Shown one piece after another: positions 49,023 to 59,721 of a DNA stretch of 64,000 nucleotides. This DNA is from Deinococcus deserti VCD115 (GTDB taxonomy: Bacteria > Deinococcota > Deinococci > Deinococcales > Deinococcaceae). The translations under genes and the position numbers were made by a program. A model generated the notes under the pieces. The model did no database searches, was not told the origin of the DNA, and saw only the letters and a program-made list of their open reading frames with translations. Numbering within the stretch: the first letter of the stretch is position 1; the number at the start of each line of letters is the position of its first letter. The stretch is taken from assembly GCF_000020685.1 (NCBI RefSeq), contig NC_012526.1, positions 1,962,001 to 2,026,000 on the forward strand, given 5' to 3'.

Positions 49023-49880
49023 ATGCGCCCTGCCCTGGTCTTCCTGCTTCCAGTCCTTCTTATGGCGGGCTTTTCCTGCGCCGAACCGAACACCCCTGCG
49101 GTGGTCAAGCCCAGCATTACGGCGCGCTATCCCCATGACCGCGCCGCGTTCACCCAGGGCCTGCAGTATCTGGGCCAGGGCATCCTGCTGGAAAGCACCG
49201 GTCAGGTGGGCGCTTCCGGAGTGCGCCGTGTGGAACTTGCGACCGGCAAGGTCATTCAGCAGACTCCCACCCCCGTCGGTACCGCGTTTGGGGAAGGCGT
49301 CACCAAGCTGGGAGACGTGGCTTATCACCTGACCTGGCAACATGGGCTGGCCTTTGCCCTGGACGCCCGGACCTTACGGGAGGTCGGACGTATGCGTTAC
49401 ACCGGCGAGGGCTGGGGACTGACCAACGACGGCCGGCATCTGATCATGTCCGACGGCTCGAGCACTCTGTTCTGGCGTAATCCCAAGAATTTTGCCATAA
49501 CGCGCCGGGTACAGGTCACCGACGAGAACGGACAGCCAGTCAAGAACCTCAACGAGCTGGAATATATCCAGGGCAGCGTGTACGCCAATGTGTGGCTGAC
49601 CAGCCGCATTGCAAGAATTGACCCGAAAACAGGCAAGGTCACGGCCTGGATTGATGTTACGGCGCTGGCTCAGGAAGCCAGTGCGCTGGCAGCGCAGCGC
49701 GGCCAGCCCCTGACTTTCGATGATGTACCCAACGGCATTGCCTTCGTGCCGGAGCGCGGCACCCTGCTGCTGACCGGCAAACGCTGGCCAGTGATGTTTG
49801 AGGTCAGGGTTCCTGGTCTCAAGGCCAGGAAAGCCGAGCCTGATCCCCAGCCGCGCCCGGAGACGGCTCCCAACAACTGA
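49023..49880 (+). CDS. Glutaminyl-peptide cyclotransferase, secreted, 285 aa
   Basis: This bacterial (beta-propeller, plant-type) glutamine cyclotransferase converts N-terminal Gln of peptides to pyroglutamate. A signal peptide (about 20 residues) precedes a five-bladed propeller with family segments FTQGLQYLGQGILLESTGQVG, GWGLTNDGRHLIMSDGSSTL, LNELEYIQGSVYANVW and PNGIAFVPERGTLLLTGK (each quoted in part). The extreme C-terminus is charged. ATG 49023 begins the signal peptide; TACCAT is 9 nt upstream. It acts outside the cytoplasm. Confidence 0.88.
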   Translation: MRPALVFLLPVLLMAGFSCAEPNTPAVVKPSITARYPHDRAAFTQGLQYLGQGILLESTGQVGASGVRRVELATGKVIQQTPTPVGTAFGEGVTKLGDVAYHLTWQHGLAFALDARTLREVGRMRYTGEGWGLTNDGRHLIMSDGSSTLFWRNPKNFAITRRVQVTDENGQPVKNLNELEYIQGSVYANVWLTSRIARIDPKTGKVTAWIDVTALAQEASALAAQRGQPLTFDDVPNGIAFVPERGTLLLTGKRWPVMFEVRVPGLKARKAEPDPQPRPETAPNN

Positions 49881-49892
49881 GAGGCCGGGAGC

Positions 49893-50549
49893 TTAAGGTG
49901 ACGAGGACGTGCAGGGCAGCCAGCGTTCCACGGCTGTCCAGATTTCCCTCGCCAGTTCATCCACGCTGCGGGTAGCGTCCAGCACAAGGAACCGGCCAGG
50001 CTCTGCTGCAGCCAGGTCCAGGAAACCCTGCCGCACACGCTGATGAAAGCCGAGGTCCGCGCGCTCCAGCCGGTCAGCCTGACCGCGCGAGGCGACACGC
50101 TGAAGTCCCAGGGCCGGGTCCAGGTCAAGCAGCACCGTCAGGTCGGGAGTCAGGCCCCCGGTGGCCTCACGGGTGAGGTCGCGCAGCAGCCTGACCGGCA
50201 GCCCGCGGCCTGCACCCTGATACGCCAGGCTGGAATCGAAGTACCGGTCGCAGATCACAGTGTGTCCCTGTGTTAGCGCCGGCCGGATGACATGGGTCAC
50301 CAGTTGCGCCCGGCTGGCGCTGTACAGCAGGAATTCCGGCAGGGGGTCAATGCTCAGGTCCGGGTCAAGCAGCACCTCGCGCACGCGGGTGCCCAGCGGT
50401 GTACCACCGGGTTCACGGGTCACCGTGTGCGGCACGCTCCGCTCCTCCAGACGGGCCACCAGGCGGGCAATCTGGGTGCTCTTACCGGCACCTTCCGGGC
50501 CCTCGAAGCTGATGAACGGCGCGCCGGCTTCAGGCCTGCTCCCTATCAC
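49893..50549 (-). CDS. tmk: Thymidylate kinase, 218 aa
   Basis: Tmk phosphorylates dTMP for DNA synthesis. The P-loop FEGPEGAGKST is at residues 15-25, the DR(Y/F) motif in CDRYFDSSLAYQG, and the LID-type Arg segment in SRGQADRLERADLGFHQRV. TREPGGTPLG is the substrate-binding loop. GTG 50549 overlaps the stop of the upstream Nif3-like gene (GTGA), so they are co-translated. It converges with the cyclotransferase gene. Confidence 0.95.
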   Translation of the reverse strand: MIGSRPEAGAPFISFEGPEGAGKSTQIARLVARLEERSVPHTVTREPGGTPLGTRVREVLLDPDLSIDPLPEFLLYSASRAQLVTHVIRPALTQGHTVICDRYFDSSLAYQGAGRGLPVRLLRDLTREATGGLTPDLTVLLDLDPALGLQRVASRGQADRLERADLGFHQRVRQGFLDLAAAEPGRFLVLDATRSVDELAREIWTAVERWLPCTSSSP

Positions 50550-51346
50550 AGGCCGGTGGGGTGGTGCAGGAACTGCCAGGGCAGGCCGAACTCCTCTTCA
50601 ATGCGCGCAGCCAGAGCACGCACACCGAAGACTTCAGTTTCGTAGTGTCCGGCGTACACGACGTTGACTCCGTATTCGAAAGCGTCGTGGAAATGCTTGT
50701 GCTCAGGCTCGCCCGTCAGCAGAGTGTCCAGGCCCATCGCGGCCGCCTCCGCCACACGGTCGGCCCCGCTGCCGCTCACGATGCCCAGGCGGCGCACGGT
50801 GGGCGTGCCTCCGCCATGCACCAGGCAGATCTCGCCGGTGAGCTTCTGCACCCGGTCAGCAAAGTCCTGCAGGCTCTGCTCGAAAGGCAGTTCGCCCGCC
50901 AGACCCAGGGTGTGCCCGGCGAACTGACCGAACGGCACCGTGTTTTCCAGGCTCAGGGCCCGCGCGATCATCGCGTTGTTTCCGATCTCCGGGTGCGCGT
51001 CCAGGGGAAGGTGGGCCGCGTAAAGGTTCAGGTCGGCCATCAGCGCGCTGCGCAGCCGGCGGCGATGAGGTCCAGTAACGGCCAGCGGCTGGCCCCAGAA
51101 CAGACCGTGGTGCACCAGCAGCAGGTCGGCTCCACTGTCGGCGGCATGTTCGAGGGTCTTGGCACTGGTGTCCACGCTGGCGGCCACCCGGCGGATGACC
51201 TCGCTGCCTTCGATCTGCAGACCGTTGAGGCTGCGGTCGGCTTTGGTAAACGTGTCGAGGTTCAGGAAGTCGTTGAGCCAGCGTACGAGTTCTGCGCGGC
51301 TCACCTCGCCACGGGGGCGTGAGGAGACATCAGGGATCAGCGTCAT
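50546..51346 (-). CDS. Nif3-like dinuclear metal protein (DUF34), 266 aa
   Basis: NIF3/YbgI-like proteins form hexamers with a di-metal site. LLLVHHGLFWG (H79, H80) and AHLPLDAH near residue 115 give two metal motifs; the C-terminal GEPEHKHFHDA and VYAGHYETEVFGV complete the site. The biochemical role is uncertain in all bacteria (GTP cyclohydrolase I type 2-like or a metal chaperone role is proposed). ATG 51346 is chosen because TAGAAT (51354-51359) ends 7 nt upstream; ATG 51355 would start within the -10. It is coupled to tmk. Confidence 0.86.
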   Translation of the reverse strand: MTLIPDVSSRPRGEVSRAELVRWLNDFLNLDTFTKADRSLNGLQIEGSEVIRRVAASVDTSAKTLEHAADSGADLLLVHHGLFWGQPLAVTGPHRRRLRSALMADLNLYAAHLPLDAHPEIGNNAMIARALSLENTVPFGQFAGHTLGLAGELPFEQSLQDFADRVQKLTGEICLVHGGGTPTVRRLGIVSGSGADRVAEAAAMGLDTLLTGEPEHKHFHDAFEYGVNVVYAGHYETEVFGVRALAARIEEEFGLPWQFLHHPTGL

Positions 51347-51353
51347 GTCTGGC

Positions 51354-51359
51354 ATTCTA
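51354..51359 (-). promoter_or_regulatory. -10 element TAGAAT of nif3-tmk
   Basis: It lies 7 nt before ATG 51346 and overlaps the alternative ATG 51355, which argues against that start. Confidence 0.5.
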
Positions 51360-51460
51360 GGCGCGTGGCCCCGGAGGCTGGCTGAGGGGCCAGACTGGCC
51401 CTGCTGAATCCTGGTTGCCCCACGGCCAGCATGCGATATACGCGGCCGAGCTGCGTGGGC

Positions 51461-51934
51461 CTATGGATTGAAAGTGCGGGGATTGGGCGCCTGCGTGCAT
51501 TTGGACTCGACGATATCCTTCCAGCCCAGCGGCTTGAGGCTGTTGCCGCAGGCTGCCAGATAAGCCTGGGCATAGCGCTCGGGCCAGCTTTCCCAGATCT
51601 GCTGGTGGTAGGCACTCAGGCCTTCAGTATTGGCCCCCAGTTTCAGGTACCAGCCGGCGGCACAGTGCCCATACTCGTGGGCTGCCACCCGCACCAGATC
51701 CCCCCGTGAGAGGGTGGGATCAATGTCCACCACACACTTTCTGGCAAGCGGGCCGGTCATCGTGTAGCCGGCAAATGGCGCTCCCTGACGGCGGACCAGT
51801 GCCCCCGGCGTGACCCAGCGCCAGGTCACCTGCACGTCATGCACTGTAGTCGTCCACTGGGCGTTGTCGCGCGCAGGAGCAACGAACGTGCAGCCTGTCA
51901 GGAGGGAAGCCAGCAACAGCATGAGTTTTGGCAT
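51461..51934 (-). CDS. Lipoprotein with HEXXH motif, 157 aa
   Basis: The lipobox LTGC (Cys15) ends a short signal. H86-E-Y-G-H90 in VRVAAHEYGHCAAGWY is a HEXXH zinc motif with a following helix, as in small metallopeptidases; YAQAYLAACGN could supply a later ligand. Three further cysteines (C67, the one in HCAAGW and CTQAP near the end) may form disulfides. The family is not recognised and activity is not proven. It is probably anchored outside the membrane. TAGTGT is 8 nt before the ATG. It is monocistronic. Confidence 0.65.
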   Translation of the reverse strand: MPKLMLLLASLLTGCTFVAPARDNAQWTTTVHDVQVTWRWVTPGALVRRQGAPFAGYTMTGPLARKCVVDIDPTLSRGDLVRVAAHEYGHCAAGWYLKLGANTEGLSAYHQQIWESWPERYAQAYLAACGNSLKPLGWKDIVESKCTQAPNPRTFNP

Positions 51935-52067
51935 GGACGTTCACACTAGCCTCAGCCCTGCTGCACATGCGGTGACGGTTCTTCCTTTACGGCAGGGCTC
52001 CTGAGCCTGTGGGCTGTCAGGGCTTTGAGCCTGTCCCCAGCACTTCTGCTGCTCTATGCAGTTCAAG

Positions 52068-52110
52068 TTGTCTGTTAGTTGACAAAACTACTCAACAAGT
52101 GCGCTATTCT
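52068..52110 (+). promoter_or_regulatory. Promoter and small dyad of the solute-binding protein gene
   Basis: TTGACA (52079-52084) and TATTCT (52105-52110) are 20 bp apart, with ATG 6 nt later. TTGTC-N8-GACAA (52068-52085) overlaps the -35 and could be an operator. This is the best -35 seen in the window. Confidence 0.45.
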
Positions 52111-52116
52111 CTGAGC

Positions 52117-53091
<975 letters not shown>

Positions 53092-53106
53092 ATAAGGTCT
53101 TCTTTC

Positions 53107-53140
53107 CGGCGGCTCCCTGGCTATCAGGGGGCCACCGCCG
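53107..53140 (+). terminator. Hairpin after the solute-binding protein gene
   Basis: CGGCGG (53107-53112) pairs with CCGCCG (53135-53140), with an inner CCCTG/CAGGG stem. A pyrimidine-rich tail (TGTTGCCTTCC) follows. It is a moderate candidate terminator. Confidence 0.5.
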
Positions 53141-53173
53141 TGTTGCCTTCCTTTCCAGGTACCGGACCCCAGG

Positions 53174-53179
53174 TAGACT
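53174..53179 (+). promoter_or_regulatory. -10 element TAGACT
   Basis: It lies 7 nt before ATG 53187. Confidence 0.45.
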
Positions 53180-53186
53180 GCCTGAC

Positions 53187-54050
53187 ATGACAGGGCCTAA
53201 AAAAGGATCACGGGGACGCGGCCCGAAGAAGAACACCGCGCAGGGGCGGGGCGGCAGCACCCGCGACACAGTGCGCCCAGCCAGGGAACGCACTTCACGC
53301 GGCAGTGAGGTGAGTACCGCTGGTGAACGCAGCAGCGAGCGCACGGGGGCTGCCCGAAGCGGCGCTCAGCGCAGCGGGCCTGGACGTACAGGAGGCAGCC
53401 GCACAGGAACGGGAACGGGCCGTACGGAGTCTGGACGCAGCGGCACAACAGGGCGCACTGCCTCTGGCGGCACAGCCGCAAGCCGCAGCAGCTCGGGATC
53501 CCAGAAAGCAGGAGCCACCCGGGGAAGTCGGACCGACGTCTCCAGACCCGGCACGTCCTCACGCCGCACCCCAGACGAACGCACCGGCGACACCGGGGGT
53601 GGGCGCTCAGCGGCAGCCGGTCAGACCCGCCGGGGGCCTCCCAAGGTCAGGAAGGCTCTGCCGGAACTCAAGCGGGTTCAGCTTGATGCCCCCGAACCCG
53701 ACACTGTCTTTGTAGACCGTGACGGCGAACGCATCAGCTTTCCCGAAAGTAACCTCAAACGGGTCGCGGCGCGCATCCTGACGGACAAGAACAAGGCCTG
53801 GCGCTACCGGCCGTTCAGCTTCCCCCTCTTTACCGATCGCGGCGGCGAGCAGACCTTTCACTTTGACTTCTACATCTACGACGCCGAGGACAGTGTGATC
53901 CGCCTGCTGCTTGTCGTTCCCTTTGAATCCAGAGAAGTCTGGGACCGCGTCGGCCGGTTCAAGCGCCAGTATCCGATGTACACCTACGAGCTGTGGACTC
54001 CGGAAAAGCTCGCGCAGCTCAGTGGCCCCCGGGGCCGCCTGGGGTTCTGA
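53187..54050 (+). CDS. Disordered basic tail fused to a nuclease-like fold, function unknown, 287 aa
   Basis: Residues 1-150 are almost only Gly, Arg, Ser, Thr and Ala (for example [20 protein letters not shown]), a basic low-complexity tail of the kind that binds nucleic acid. Residues 155-287 form a compact domain. It contains [14 protein letters not shown], then [20 protein letters not shown], then [18 protein letters not shown]. That order matches the PD-(D/E)XK pattern WrYEPe...PDFyl...EVKg...k...y.v.l.t, with Asp kept in FDFYIYD but the expected E-x-K replaced by L-L-V. So it may be an inactive nuclease-like binding domain. This is inference from pattern only. Confidence 0.6.
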   Translation: MTGPKKGSRGRGPKKNTAQGRGGSTRDTVRPARERTSRGSEVSTAGERSSERTGAARSGAQRSGPGRTGGSRTGTGTGRTESGRSGTTGRTASGGTAASRSSSGSQKAGATRGSRTDVSRPGTSSRRTPDERTGDTGGGRSAAAGQTRRGPPKVRKALPELKRVQLDAPEPDTVFVDRDGERISFPESNLKRVAARILTDKNKAWRYRPFSFPLFTDRGGEQTFHFDFYIYDAEDSVIRLLLVVPFESREVWDRVGRFKRQYPMYTYELWTPEKLAQLSGPRGRLGF

Positions 54051-54063
54051 GAAGCCCGCACCA

Positions 54064-54077
54064 TCCTTAGCTAAGGA
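54064..54077. repeat. 14-bp perfect palindrome TCCTTAGCTAAGGA
   Basis: It lies 14 nt past the preceding stop and about 180 nt ahead of glgX. It is without a T-tract, so it is more likely a binding site or chance than a terminator. Confidence 0.35.
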
Positions 54078-54169
54078 AAGTACAAGCTTGAGCATTCCCT
54101 GAGATTCAGGCGCAGTGTGTCTGCGCTCGTTTCAAGGAGCAGGGGGTGTCTGGTAACGTTTCCACAGAC

Positions 54170-54205
54170 AGACGGGAACTTCGCGAAAATCAGAAGTTCC
54201 CGTCT
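54170..54205 (+). other. Hairpin upstream of glgX
   Basis: A 12-bp perfect stem (54170-54181 with 54194-54205) and a 12-nt loop lie 55 nt before the glgX start. No T-run follows, so it could be a leader structure or an operator rather than a terminator. Confidence 0.45.
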
Positions 54206-54260
54206 CACGGTATTTGCCAGTCCCAGGTGTCCCGCGCACCTTGCTCAAGGAGTTTCCTGC

Positions 54261-56393
54261 ATGTCCACCCTTCCAGTTTCCCGCCCAACCATCCGTGTCC
54301 TTCCAGGCAGCCCCTATCCGCTGGGAGCGACCTGGGACGGTAAAGGCACGAACTTCGCGCTGTATTCGGAAAATGCCACCGGTGTCGAGTTGTGTCTGTT
54401 TGACGACCAGGACCAGGAAACGCGCATTCCTCTCCGGGAACACACGGCCTTCGTGTGGCATGGCTACCTGCCGGGGCTTGCGCCGGGGCAGCGTTACGGC
54501 TACCGGGTTCACGGCGAGTACGCACCGGAAAAGGGGCTGCGCTTCAACCCGAACGTCGTGCTGCTTGACCCCTACGCCAAGGCCCTGGACGGCATCGAGC
54601 GCCTGGACCAGGGGGTATTCGGATACGAGGTGGGCAGCGACGACACGGTGATGCAACAAACCGAGCAGCGTGGCGCGCCTCTGGGCATCGTGGTGGACCC
54701 GATGTTCAACTGGGTGGGCGACCAGAAGCCGAATATTCCCTTTCACCAGTCGGTGATCTACGAAGCCCACGTCAAGGGCCTCACGATGACTCACCCGGAC
54801 GTCCCCGAGGCCCTGAGAGGCACCTATGCCGGGGTGGCCACCGAACCGGTGCTGCGTTACCTGAAAGAACTGGGAATCACGGCCATCGAGTTCCTGCCCG
54901 TGCATCAGCATGTGGATGACCCCTTCCTGCTGGACAAAGGCCTGACCAACTACTGGGGTTACTCCACGCTGAGCTTTTTTGCCCCGGATGTGCGCTACTC
55001 GGCCGCGGCGCGGCGCGGCGACCCGGCTGGCGCCGTTCCGGAGTTCAAAAACATGGTGCGCGCCCTGCATGACGCAGGGATCGAGGTCATCCTGGACGTG
55101 GTGTACAACCACACGGCCGAGGGCAACCACATGGGCCCGACCATGTCGTTCAAGGGCATCGACAACCCCACCTATTACCGGCTGGTGGCCGACAACCCGC
55201 GCTTTTACTTCGATTACACCGGCACTGGTAACAGCCTCAACGTGCGCCACCCGCAGACCCTGCAGCTGATCATGGATTCGCTGCGCTACTGGGTCACGGA
55301 GATGCATGTGGACGGCTTCCGTTTCGACCTGGCCTCGACGCTGGCCCGCGGGCTGCACGAGGTCGATCAGTTGTCGGGCTTTTTCACGATCATTCACCAG
55401 GATCCGGTCATCAGCCAGGTCAAGCTGATCGCCGAACCCTGGGATGTGGGCGAAGGCGGCTATCAGGTCGGCAACTTTCCGGTCAACTGGGCCGAATGGA
55501 ACGGGATCTACCGCGACGATATGCGCGCCTTCTGGCGCGGCGAGGGTGGCCTGGCCAGCGAGATCGGCTACCGCCTGACCGGTTCATCGGACCTGTATCA
55601 GAACGATGGTCGCAAGCCCTACGCCAGCATCAACTTTGTCACCGCTCACGACGGCTTTACCCTGCGTGACTCGGTGACTTACGAGCACAAGCACAACGAG
55701 GCCAACGGTGAGGGCGGCGCGGACGGTCATAACCACAACATCACCTGGAACTGTGGTGTGGAAGGCGAAACCGACGACCCCGAGGTCAACCGCCTGCGCC
55801 GCCAGCAGCAACGTAACTTCCTGGCCACGCTGCTGCTGGGGCAGGGCACGCCCATGCTCCTGGGCGGTGACGAGATCGGGCGCACCCAGGGCGGCAACAA
55901 CAATGCCTACTGTCAGGACAATCAGATCAGCTGGTACAACTGGAACGATGTTGACCTGGACCTGCTGGCCTTTACCCGCCGCCTGATTTCCCTGCGCAAG
56001 GCGCACCCCGCACTGCACCGCCGGAAGTTCTTCACCGGACGCACCATTCGCGGCGAGGGTGTGCGCGACATTATGTGGCTGCGCTTTGACGGCCAGGAAA
56101 TGAGTGACGACGACTGGAGCAACCCACACACGCAGTCGATGGGCATGTTTCTCGACGGCGACGGCTTGGATGATGTGGACGAGGCCGGCAATCCTCTGCA
56201 CGATGACGATCTGCTTCTGCTCCTGAGTTCCTCGCACGTGGACCTGCCGTTCCGTCTGCCGGACTACGGCGGCTGCCGCTTCTGGGAACTGCTGATCGAC
56301 ACCACGGATGACAACGCCGAGGAGCTGGTCCGGGCCGGCTCTGAAACCAACCTGTGCGCCCGCAGCGTCAAGCTGTTCCGCTGCGTCCGCTGA
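54261..56393 (+). CDS. glgX: Glycogen debranching enzyme GlgX, 710 aa
   Basis: This GH13 isoamylase-type enzyme removes alpha-1,6 branches. An N-terminal carbohydrate-binding module CBM48 ([21 protein letters not shown], quoted in part) precedes the barrel. The catalytic nucleophile is D356 (GFRFDLAS), the acid E392 (LIAEPWDVG) and the third acid in [17 protein letters not shown] is a family landmark. In trehalose-making operons the same enzyme type is called TreX; treY follows here, so it may feed linear glucans to that pathway. Start ATG 54261 has AAGGAG at 54247-54252. Confidence 0.93.
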   Translation: MSTLPVSRPTIRVLPGSPYPLGATWDGKGTNFALYSENATGVELCLFDDQDQETRIPLREHTAFVWHGYLPGLAPGQRYGYRVHGEYAPEKGLRFNPNVVLLDPYAKALDGIERLDQGVFGYEVGSDDTVMQQTEQRGAPLGIVVDPMFNWVGDQKPNIPFHQSVIYEAHVKGLTMTHPDVPEALRGTYAGVATEPVLRYLKELGITAIEFLPVHQHVDDPFLLDKGLTNYWGYSTLSFFAPDVRYSAAARRGDPAGAVPEFKNMVRALHDAGIEVILDVVYNHTAEGNHMGPTMSFKGIDNPTYYRLVADNPRFYFDYTGTGNSLNVRHPQTLQLIMDSLRYWVTEMHVDGFRFDLASTLARGLHEVDQLSGFFTIIHQDPVISQVKLIAEPWDVGEGGYQVGNFPVNWAEWNGIYRDDMRAFWRGEGGLASEIGYRLTGSSDLYQNDGRKPYASINFVTAHDGFTLRDSVTYEHKHNEANGEGGADGHNHNITWNCGVEGETDDPEVNRLRRQQQRNFLATLLLGQGTPMLLGGDEIGRTQGGNNNAYCQDNQISWYNWNDVDLDLLAFTRRLISLRKAHPALHRRKFFTGRTIRGEGVRDIMWLRFDGQEMSDDDWSNPHTQSMGMFLDGDGLDDVDEAGNPLHDDDLLLLLSSSHVDLPFRLPDYGGCRFWELLIDTTDDNAEELVRAGSETNLCARSVKLFRCVR

Positions 56394-56422
56394 TCCCTTC
56401 CTCTCTTTAAAGCCTCCTCACG

Positions 56423-56440
56423 GGCCACCTCCGGGTGGCC
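56423..56440 (+). terminator. Short hairpin after glgX
   Basis: GGCCACC and GGTGGCC with a TCCG loop are followed by GTTACCC. It is weak; some read-through into treY is likely. Confidence 0.45.
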
Positions 56441-56560
56441 GTTACCCTCAGAACACCGGGCGCTGCCTCCGCAGGTCCCGCGCCCTGTCTTATGTCTATC
56501 TGCCGGGTCCGGCATCAGCAAGAGCCGGGAGCCAGACCCGCCGGCAAAGGAGTGCCTGCC

Positions 56561-56650
56561 ATGATTTCCTCTCTGTATCGTCTGATTGCTCTGCCCCAGG
56601 AGCGCGCCACATCCCCAGGTGCGGGACGGCGCGCTGAGGTGCAGCCATGA
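56561..56650 (+). CDS. 29-aa upstream ORF overlapping treY
   Basis: It begins [13 protein letters not shown] after a strong AAAGGAG (56546-56552) and ends in TGA overlapping the treY ATG (ATGA). treY has its own GAGGT at 56636-56640 within this ORF. A hairpin (about 56502-56545) sits just before the first ribosome site. Either a small protein or a leader that sets treY translation. Confidence 0.5.
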   Translation: MISSLYRLIALPQERATSPGAGRRAEVQP

Positions 56651-59511
56651 CTGTCTCCCTGGAAGCACCTGTAAAAGTGCAGGCGGCGCCTGAAGGGCAA
56701 GCCCTGCCGGATGCCACCTACCGCCTGCAGCTACACGCTGGCTTCGACTTCGCGGCCGCGCAGAGGGTCCTGCCCTACCTGGCGCGCCTGGGCGTCACCG
56801 ACGTCTACCTCTCTCCCATCTGGACCAGCACGCCCGGCAGCACGCACGGTTACGACGTTACCGACCACGCCGAGGTCAATCCAGAGCTGGGCGGCGAGGC
56901 GGCGCTGCGCCGGTTTGCAAAGCGGGTCCGCGACCTGGGCCTGGGGCTGATCGTCGATTTCGTCCCCAATCACATGGGCATTCAAAACGGCCACAACTCC
57001 TACTGGGAAGACGTGCTGCAACACGGGCAGGCCAGCCGCTACGCTCACTTCTTCGATATTTCCTGGCAGCCGCTGAAGCGGGCGCTGGAAGGCAAGGTGC
57101 TGCTGCCGGTGCTGGGTGACCAGTACGGCCGGGTGCTGGAGCGCGGCGAACTTCGCCTGGAGCGCCAGGGCGGAAAATTCTTCATCCGGTACTACGAACG
57201 CCTGTTTCCCATGTCGCCGCGCAGTCTCGCTGATCTGCTCTCGGGGGTCGAGGCCCGGTTGGACAAGGGGCAGCACGCGGAGCGCAGCGAACTGGCCAGT
57301 ATTGCGCGCAGTGTGGCCAACCTGCCGCGCAGCACAGCCGGGGACCTGACTGACGATGACCGTCTAGGCCGCGCTCAGGAGGTGGAGGTCATGACCCGCC
57401 GCCTTGCAACGCTGGCCAACAGTTCGCGTGAAGTCAGCCGCGTGCTGGGTGACATGGTCGAGGCGGTTAACGCCGACCCGACGCTGCTTGACCGCCTGAT
57501 CCAGGATCAGAATTACCGCCTGGCCAACTGGCGGGTGGCGTCCGAGGAAATCAACTACCGCCGGTTTTTTGACATCAATGATCTGGCCGCGCTCCGCATG
57601 GAAGACCCGCGCGTTTTCGAATGGGCGCACAGCAAACTGTTCGAGCTGATCCGCGACCGCGTCATCACCGGTGTGCGGCTTGACCACACCGACGGCCTGT
57701 ACGACCCGGCCGGGTACTTCCAGGCCCTGCAGGCGGGGGCTGCCAGGGCACTGGGCCTGGACTGGGACGGCCAGAGTCAGCCCCTGCCACTGTACGTGGT
57801 AGCCGAGAAAATCCTGGAGCCTGGGGAGAAACTGCCGGAAGCCTGGGCCATTCACGGCACCACCGGCTACGATTTCCTGGCCCAGCTGGGCGGCGTGTTC
57901 GTGGACGGCACCGCCGAGGAGGATCTGAGCGCCATCTACCGGCGATTTACCGGAGACCGCGACTCGTACGGCGACCACCTGTACCGGGGCAAACACCTGA
58001 TTCAGCGCAGCAGCCTTCCGGGCGAGGTCAATGTCCTGACCGAGCACCTCGAGCGTCTGGCTGAAGCGGACCTGCGTGCACGCGATTTCACACTCAGTGC
58101 CCTGCGGGTGGCAATACGCGAGGTTATTGCCTCGTTCCCGGTGTACCGCACCTATGTGCGTGCCGACGGACAGCGCGAGCCCGGCGACAACGCCAAGATC
58201 GAGCACGCCATCCGGGACGCCAAGGCCCACAGCCGCCGTGAAGGCAACGCCATTGATTCAAGCGTTTTTGACTATCTGCATGCGGTCCTTACTCTGGACG
58301 CACCAGACGACGAGACGCGCGCCGCCTACGCGGATTTTGCCCTTAAATTTCAGCAGCTGACCGGCCCCGTCACTGCCAAGGGTGCTGAGGATACCGCCTT
58401 TTACCGCTACGCCCGGCTCCTTTCCCTCAATGAGGTGGGCGGTGACCCGGCCCTGTTCGGCACGCCGCTGCGCGCTTTTCATGCCTCGGCACGGGAACGG
58501 GGAGAACGTTGGCCCCACTCCATGCTGGCCGGCAGCACCCACGACACCAAACGCGGTGAAGATACCCGCGCGCGCATCAGTGTGCTTTCGGAGCTGTCTC
58601 AGACGTGGTCGGCGTACCTGAGCCGATGGTCCGGGCAGATCCGCGCTCTGGAAACCCAGACTGACCTGGGAGGAGCCCCCACCCCACTGGACACCTATGT
58701 GCTGCTGCAAAGCGCACTGGGGGCCTATCCTCTGGACGGAAACCTGGACGGCTTTGCCGAGCGCCTGAGTGCCTACATGATCAAGGCCGCCCGCGAGGCC
58801 AAACTGCGCACCAGCTGGGCCTCACAGGACAGCGAGTACGAGACGGCTCTGGACCATATGGTGCGCGGTCTGCTGGACGAAGAGGCGTTCCTGAGCAGCC
58901 TGCGCGAGCTGCATGAGCGCATCAGTCCTTACGGCGCACAGAACAGCCTGAGTGCCACTCTGGCCCGCCTGAGCGCGCCTGGAGTGCCCGACACCTATCA
59001 GGGCTCGGAAGGCTGGAACCAGTCCCTGGTGGACCCGGACAACCGCCGGCCAGTGGATTACAGCTGGCGCACGCGAACCCTGAGCCGCCTGGAGTCCCGG
59101 CACGCCCAGGACGGCCTGAAACTGGCTCAGGATTTGCTGGGCTCCTATCAGGACGGACGGGTGAAACTGCTGGTCACCTGGGCAGCGCTCCAGGCCCGCG
59201 CCACTCACCGCACGCTGTTCCAGGAAGGCCGCTACCGTCCGCTGGAGGCAGGCAAGTACCTTCTGGCGTTTGCCCGTGAACTGGACGGCGAGGTGGCTGT
59301 GACGGTTGCTCCGCGCCTGACCCTGACCCTGACCCGTGAGGCACAGCCCTGGGCCCTTGGTGAACTATGGGGGAACCGTCAGTTGACCCTCCCCAGATCC
59401 GGGAGCTACCGCAATGTTTTGACCGGCCAGCAGTTCCGGGTTCGCGGCGAAAAGATTCCGGTGGCCAAGGTGCTCGAAGACTTCCCCCTGGCCCTGCTGA
59501 TCCGCGAGTAG
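56647..59511 (+). CDS. treY: Maltooligosyl trehalose synthase, 954 aa
   Basis: TreY turns the reducing end of a maltodextrin into a trehalosyl unit by intramolecular transglucosylation. The barrel starts [12 protein letters not shown] (family hallmark); catalytic residues are D346 ([13 protein letters not shown]) and E387 ([11 protein letters not shown]). [16 protein letters not shown] is the third family motif, carrying the last acid. The length (954) is somewhat above the usual 700-ish actinobacterial form but matches Deinococcus-type sequences with a long inserted helical region (residues 170-290). The partner treZ is not adjacent. Trehalose helps desiccation survival. Confidence 0.93.
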   Translation: MTVSLEAPVKVQAAPEGQALPDATYRLQLHAGFDFAAAQRVLPYLARLGVTDVYLSPIWTSTPGSTHGYDVTDHAEVNPELGGEAALRRFAKRVRDLGLGLIVDFVPNHMGIQNGHNSYWEDVLQHGQASRYAHFFDISWQPLKRALEGKVLLPVLGDQYGRVLERGELRLERQGGKFFIRYYERLFPMSPRSLADLLSGVEARLDKGQHAERSELASIARSVANLPRSTAGDLTDDDRLGRAQEVEVMTRRLATLANSSREVSRVLGDMVEAVNADPTLLDRLIQDQNYRLANWRVASEEINYRRFFDINDLAALRMEDPRVFEWAHSKLFELIRDRVITGVRLDHTDGLYDPAGYFQALQAGAARALGLDWDGQSQPLPLYVVAEKILEPGEKLPEAWAIHGTTGYDFLAQLGGVFVDGTAEEDLSAIYRRFTGDRDSYGDHLYRGKHLIQRSSLPGEVNVLTEHLERLAEADLRARDFTLSALRVAIREVIASFPVYRTYVRADGQREPGDNAKIEHAIRDAKAHSRREGNAIDSSVFDYLHAVLTLDAPDDETRAAYADFALKFQQLTGPVTAKGAEDTAFYRYARLLSLNEVGGDPALFGTPLRAFHASARERGERWPHSMLAGSTHDTKRGEDTRARISVLSELSQTWSAYLSRWSGQIRALETQTDLGGAPTPLDTYVLLQSALGAYPLDGNLDGFAERLSAYMIKAAREAKLRTSWASQDSEYETALDHMVRGLLDEEAFLSSLRELHERISPYGAQNSLSATLARLSAPGVPDTYQGSEGWNQSLVDPDNRRPVDYSWRTRTLSRLESRHAQDGLKLAQDLLGSYQDGRVKLLVTWAALQARATHRTLFQEGRYRPLEAGKYLLAFARELDGEVAVTVAPRLTLTLTREAQPWALGELWGNRQLTLPRSGSYRNVLTGQQFRVRGEKIPVAKVLEDFPLALLIRE

Positions 59512-59532
59512 GCTCAAAACCCATCTGGTGGT

Positions 59533-59576
59533 CAGGCCGCTGGGGCTCAATGCCCCAGCGGCCTGGCTTGTTTTTT
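59533..59576 (+). terminator. treY terminator
   Basis: A 14-bp stem (59533-59546 with 59552-59565) and 5-nt loop are followed by GCTTG and TTTTTT (59571-59576). Confidence 0.85.
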
Positions 59577-59721
59577 CTCTTTGTCGCCCTGGCGGCACAG
59601 TTCAGAAATTCAAAGTGTTCTACCACTCCAGGCGCGCCTTTTTGCCGTAACCTCCCCAAAACTGCCTTGTCTTTCTCTTAGACGCCAGGCGAGCAGGGGG
59701 TCCACAGTATTCAGGTCCAGG

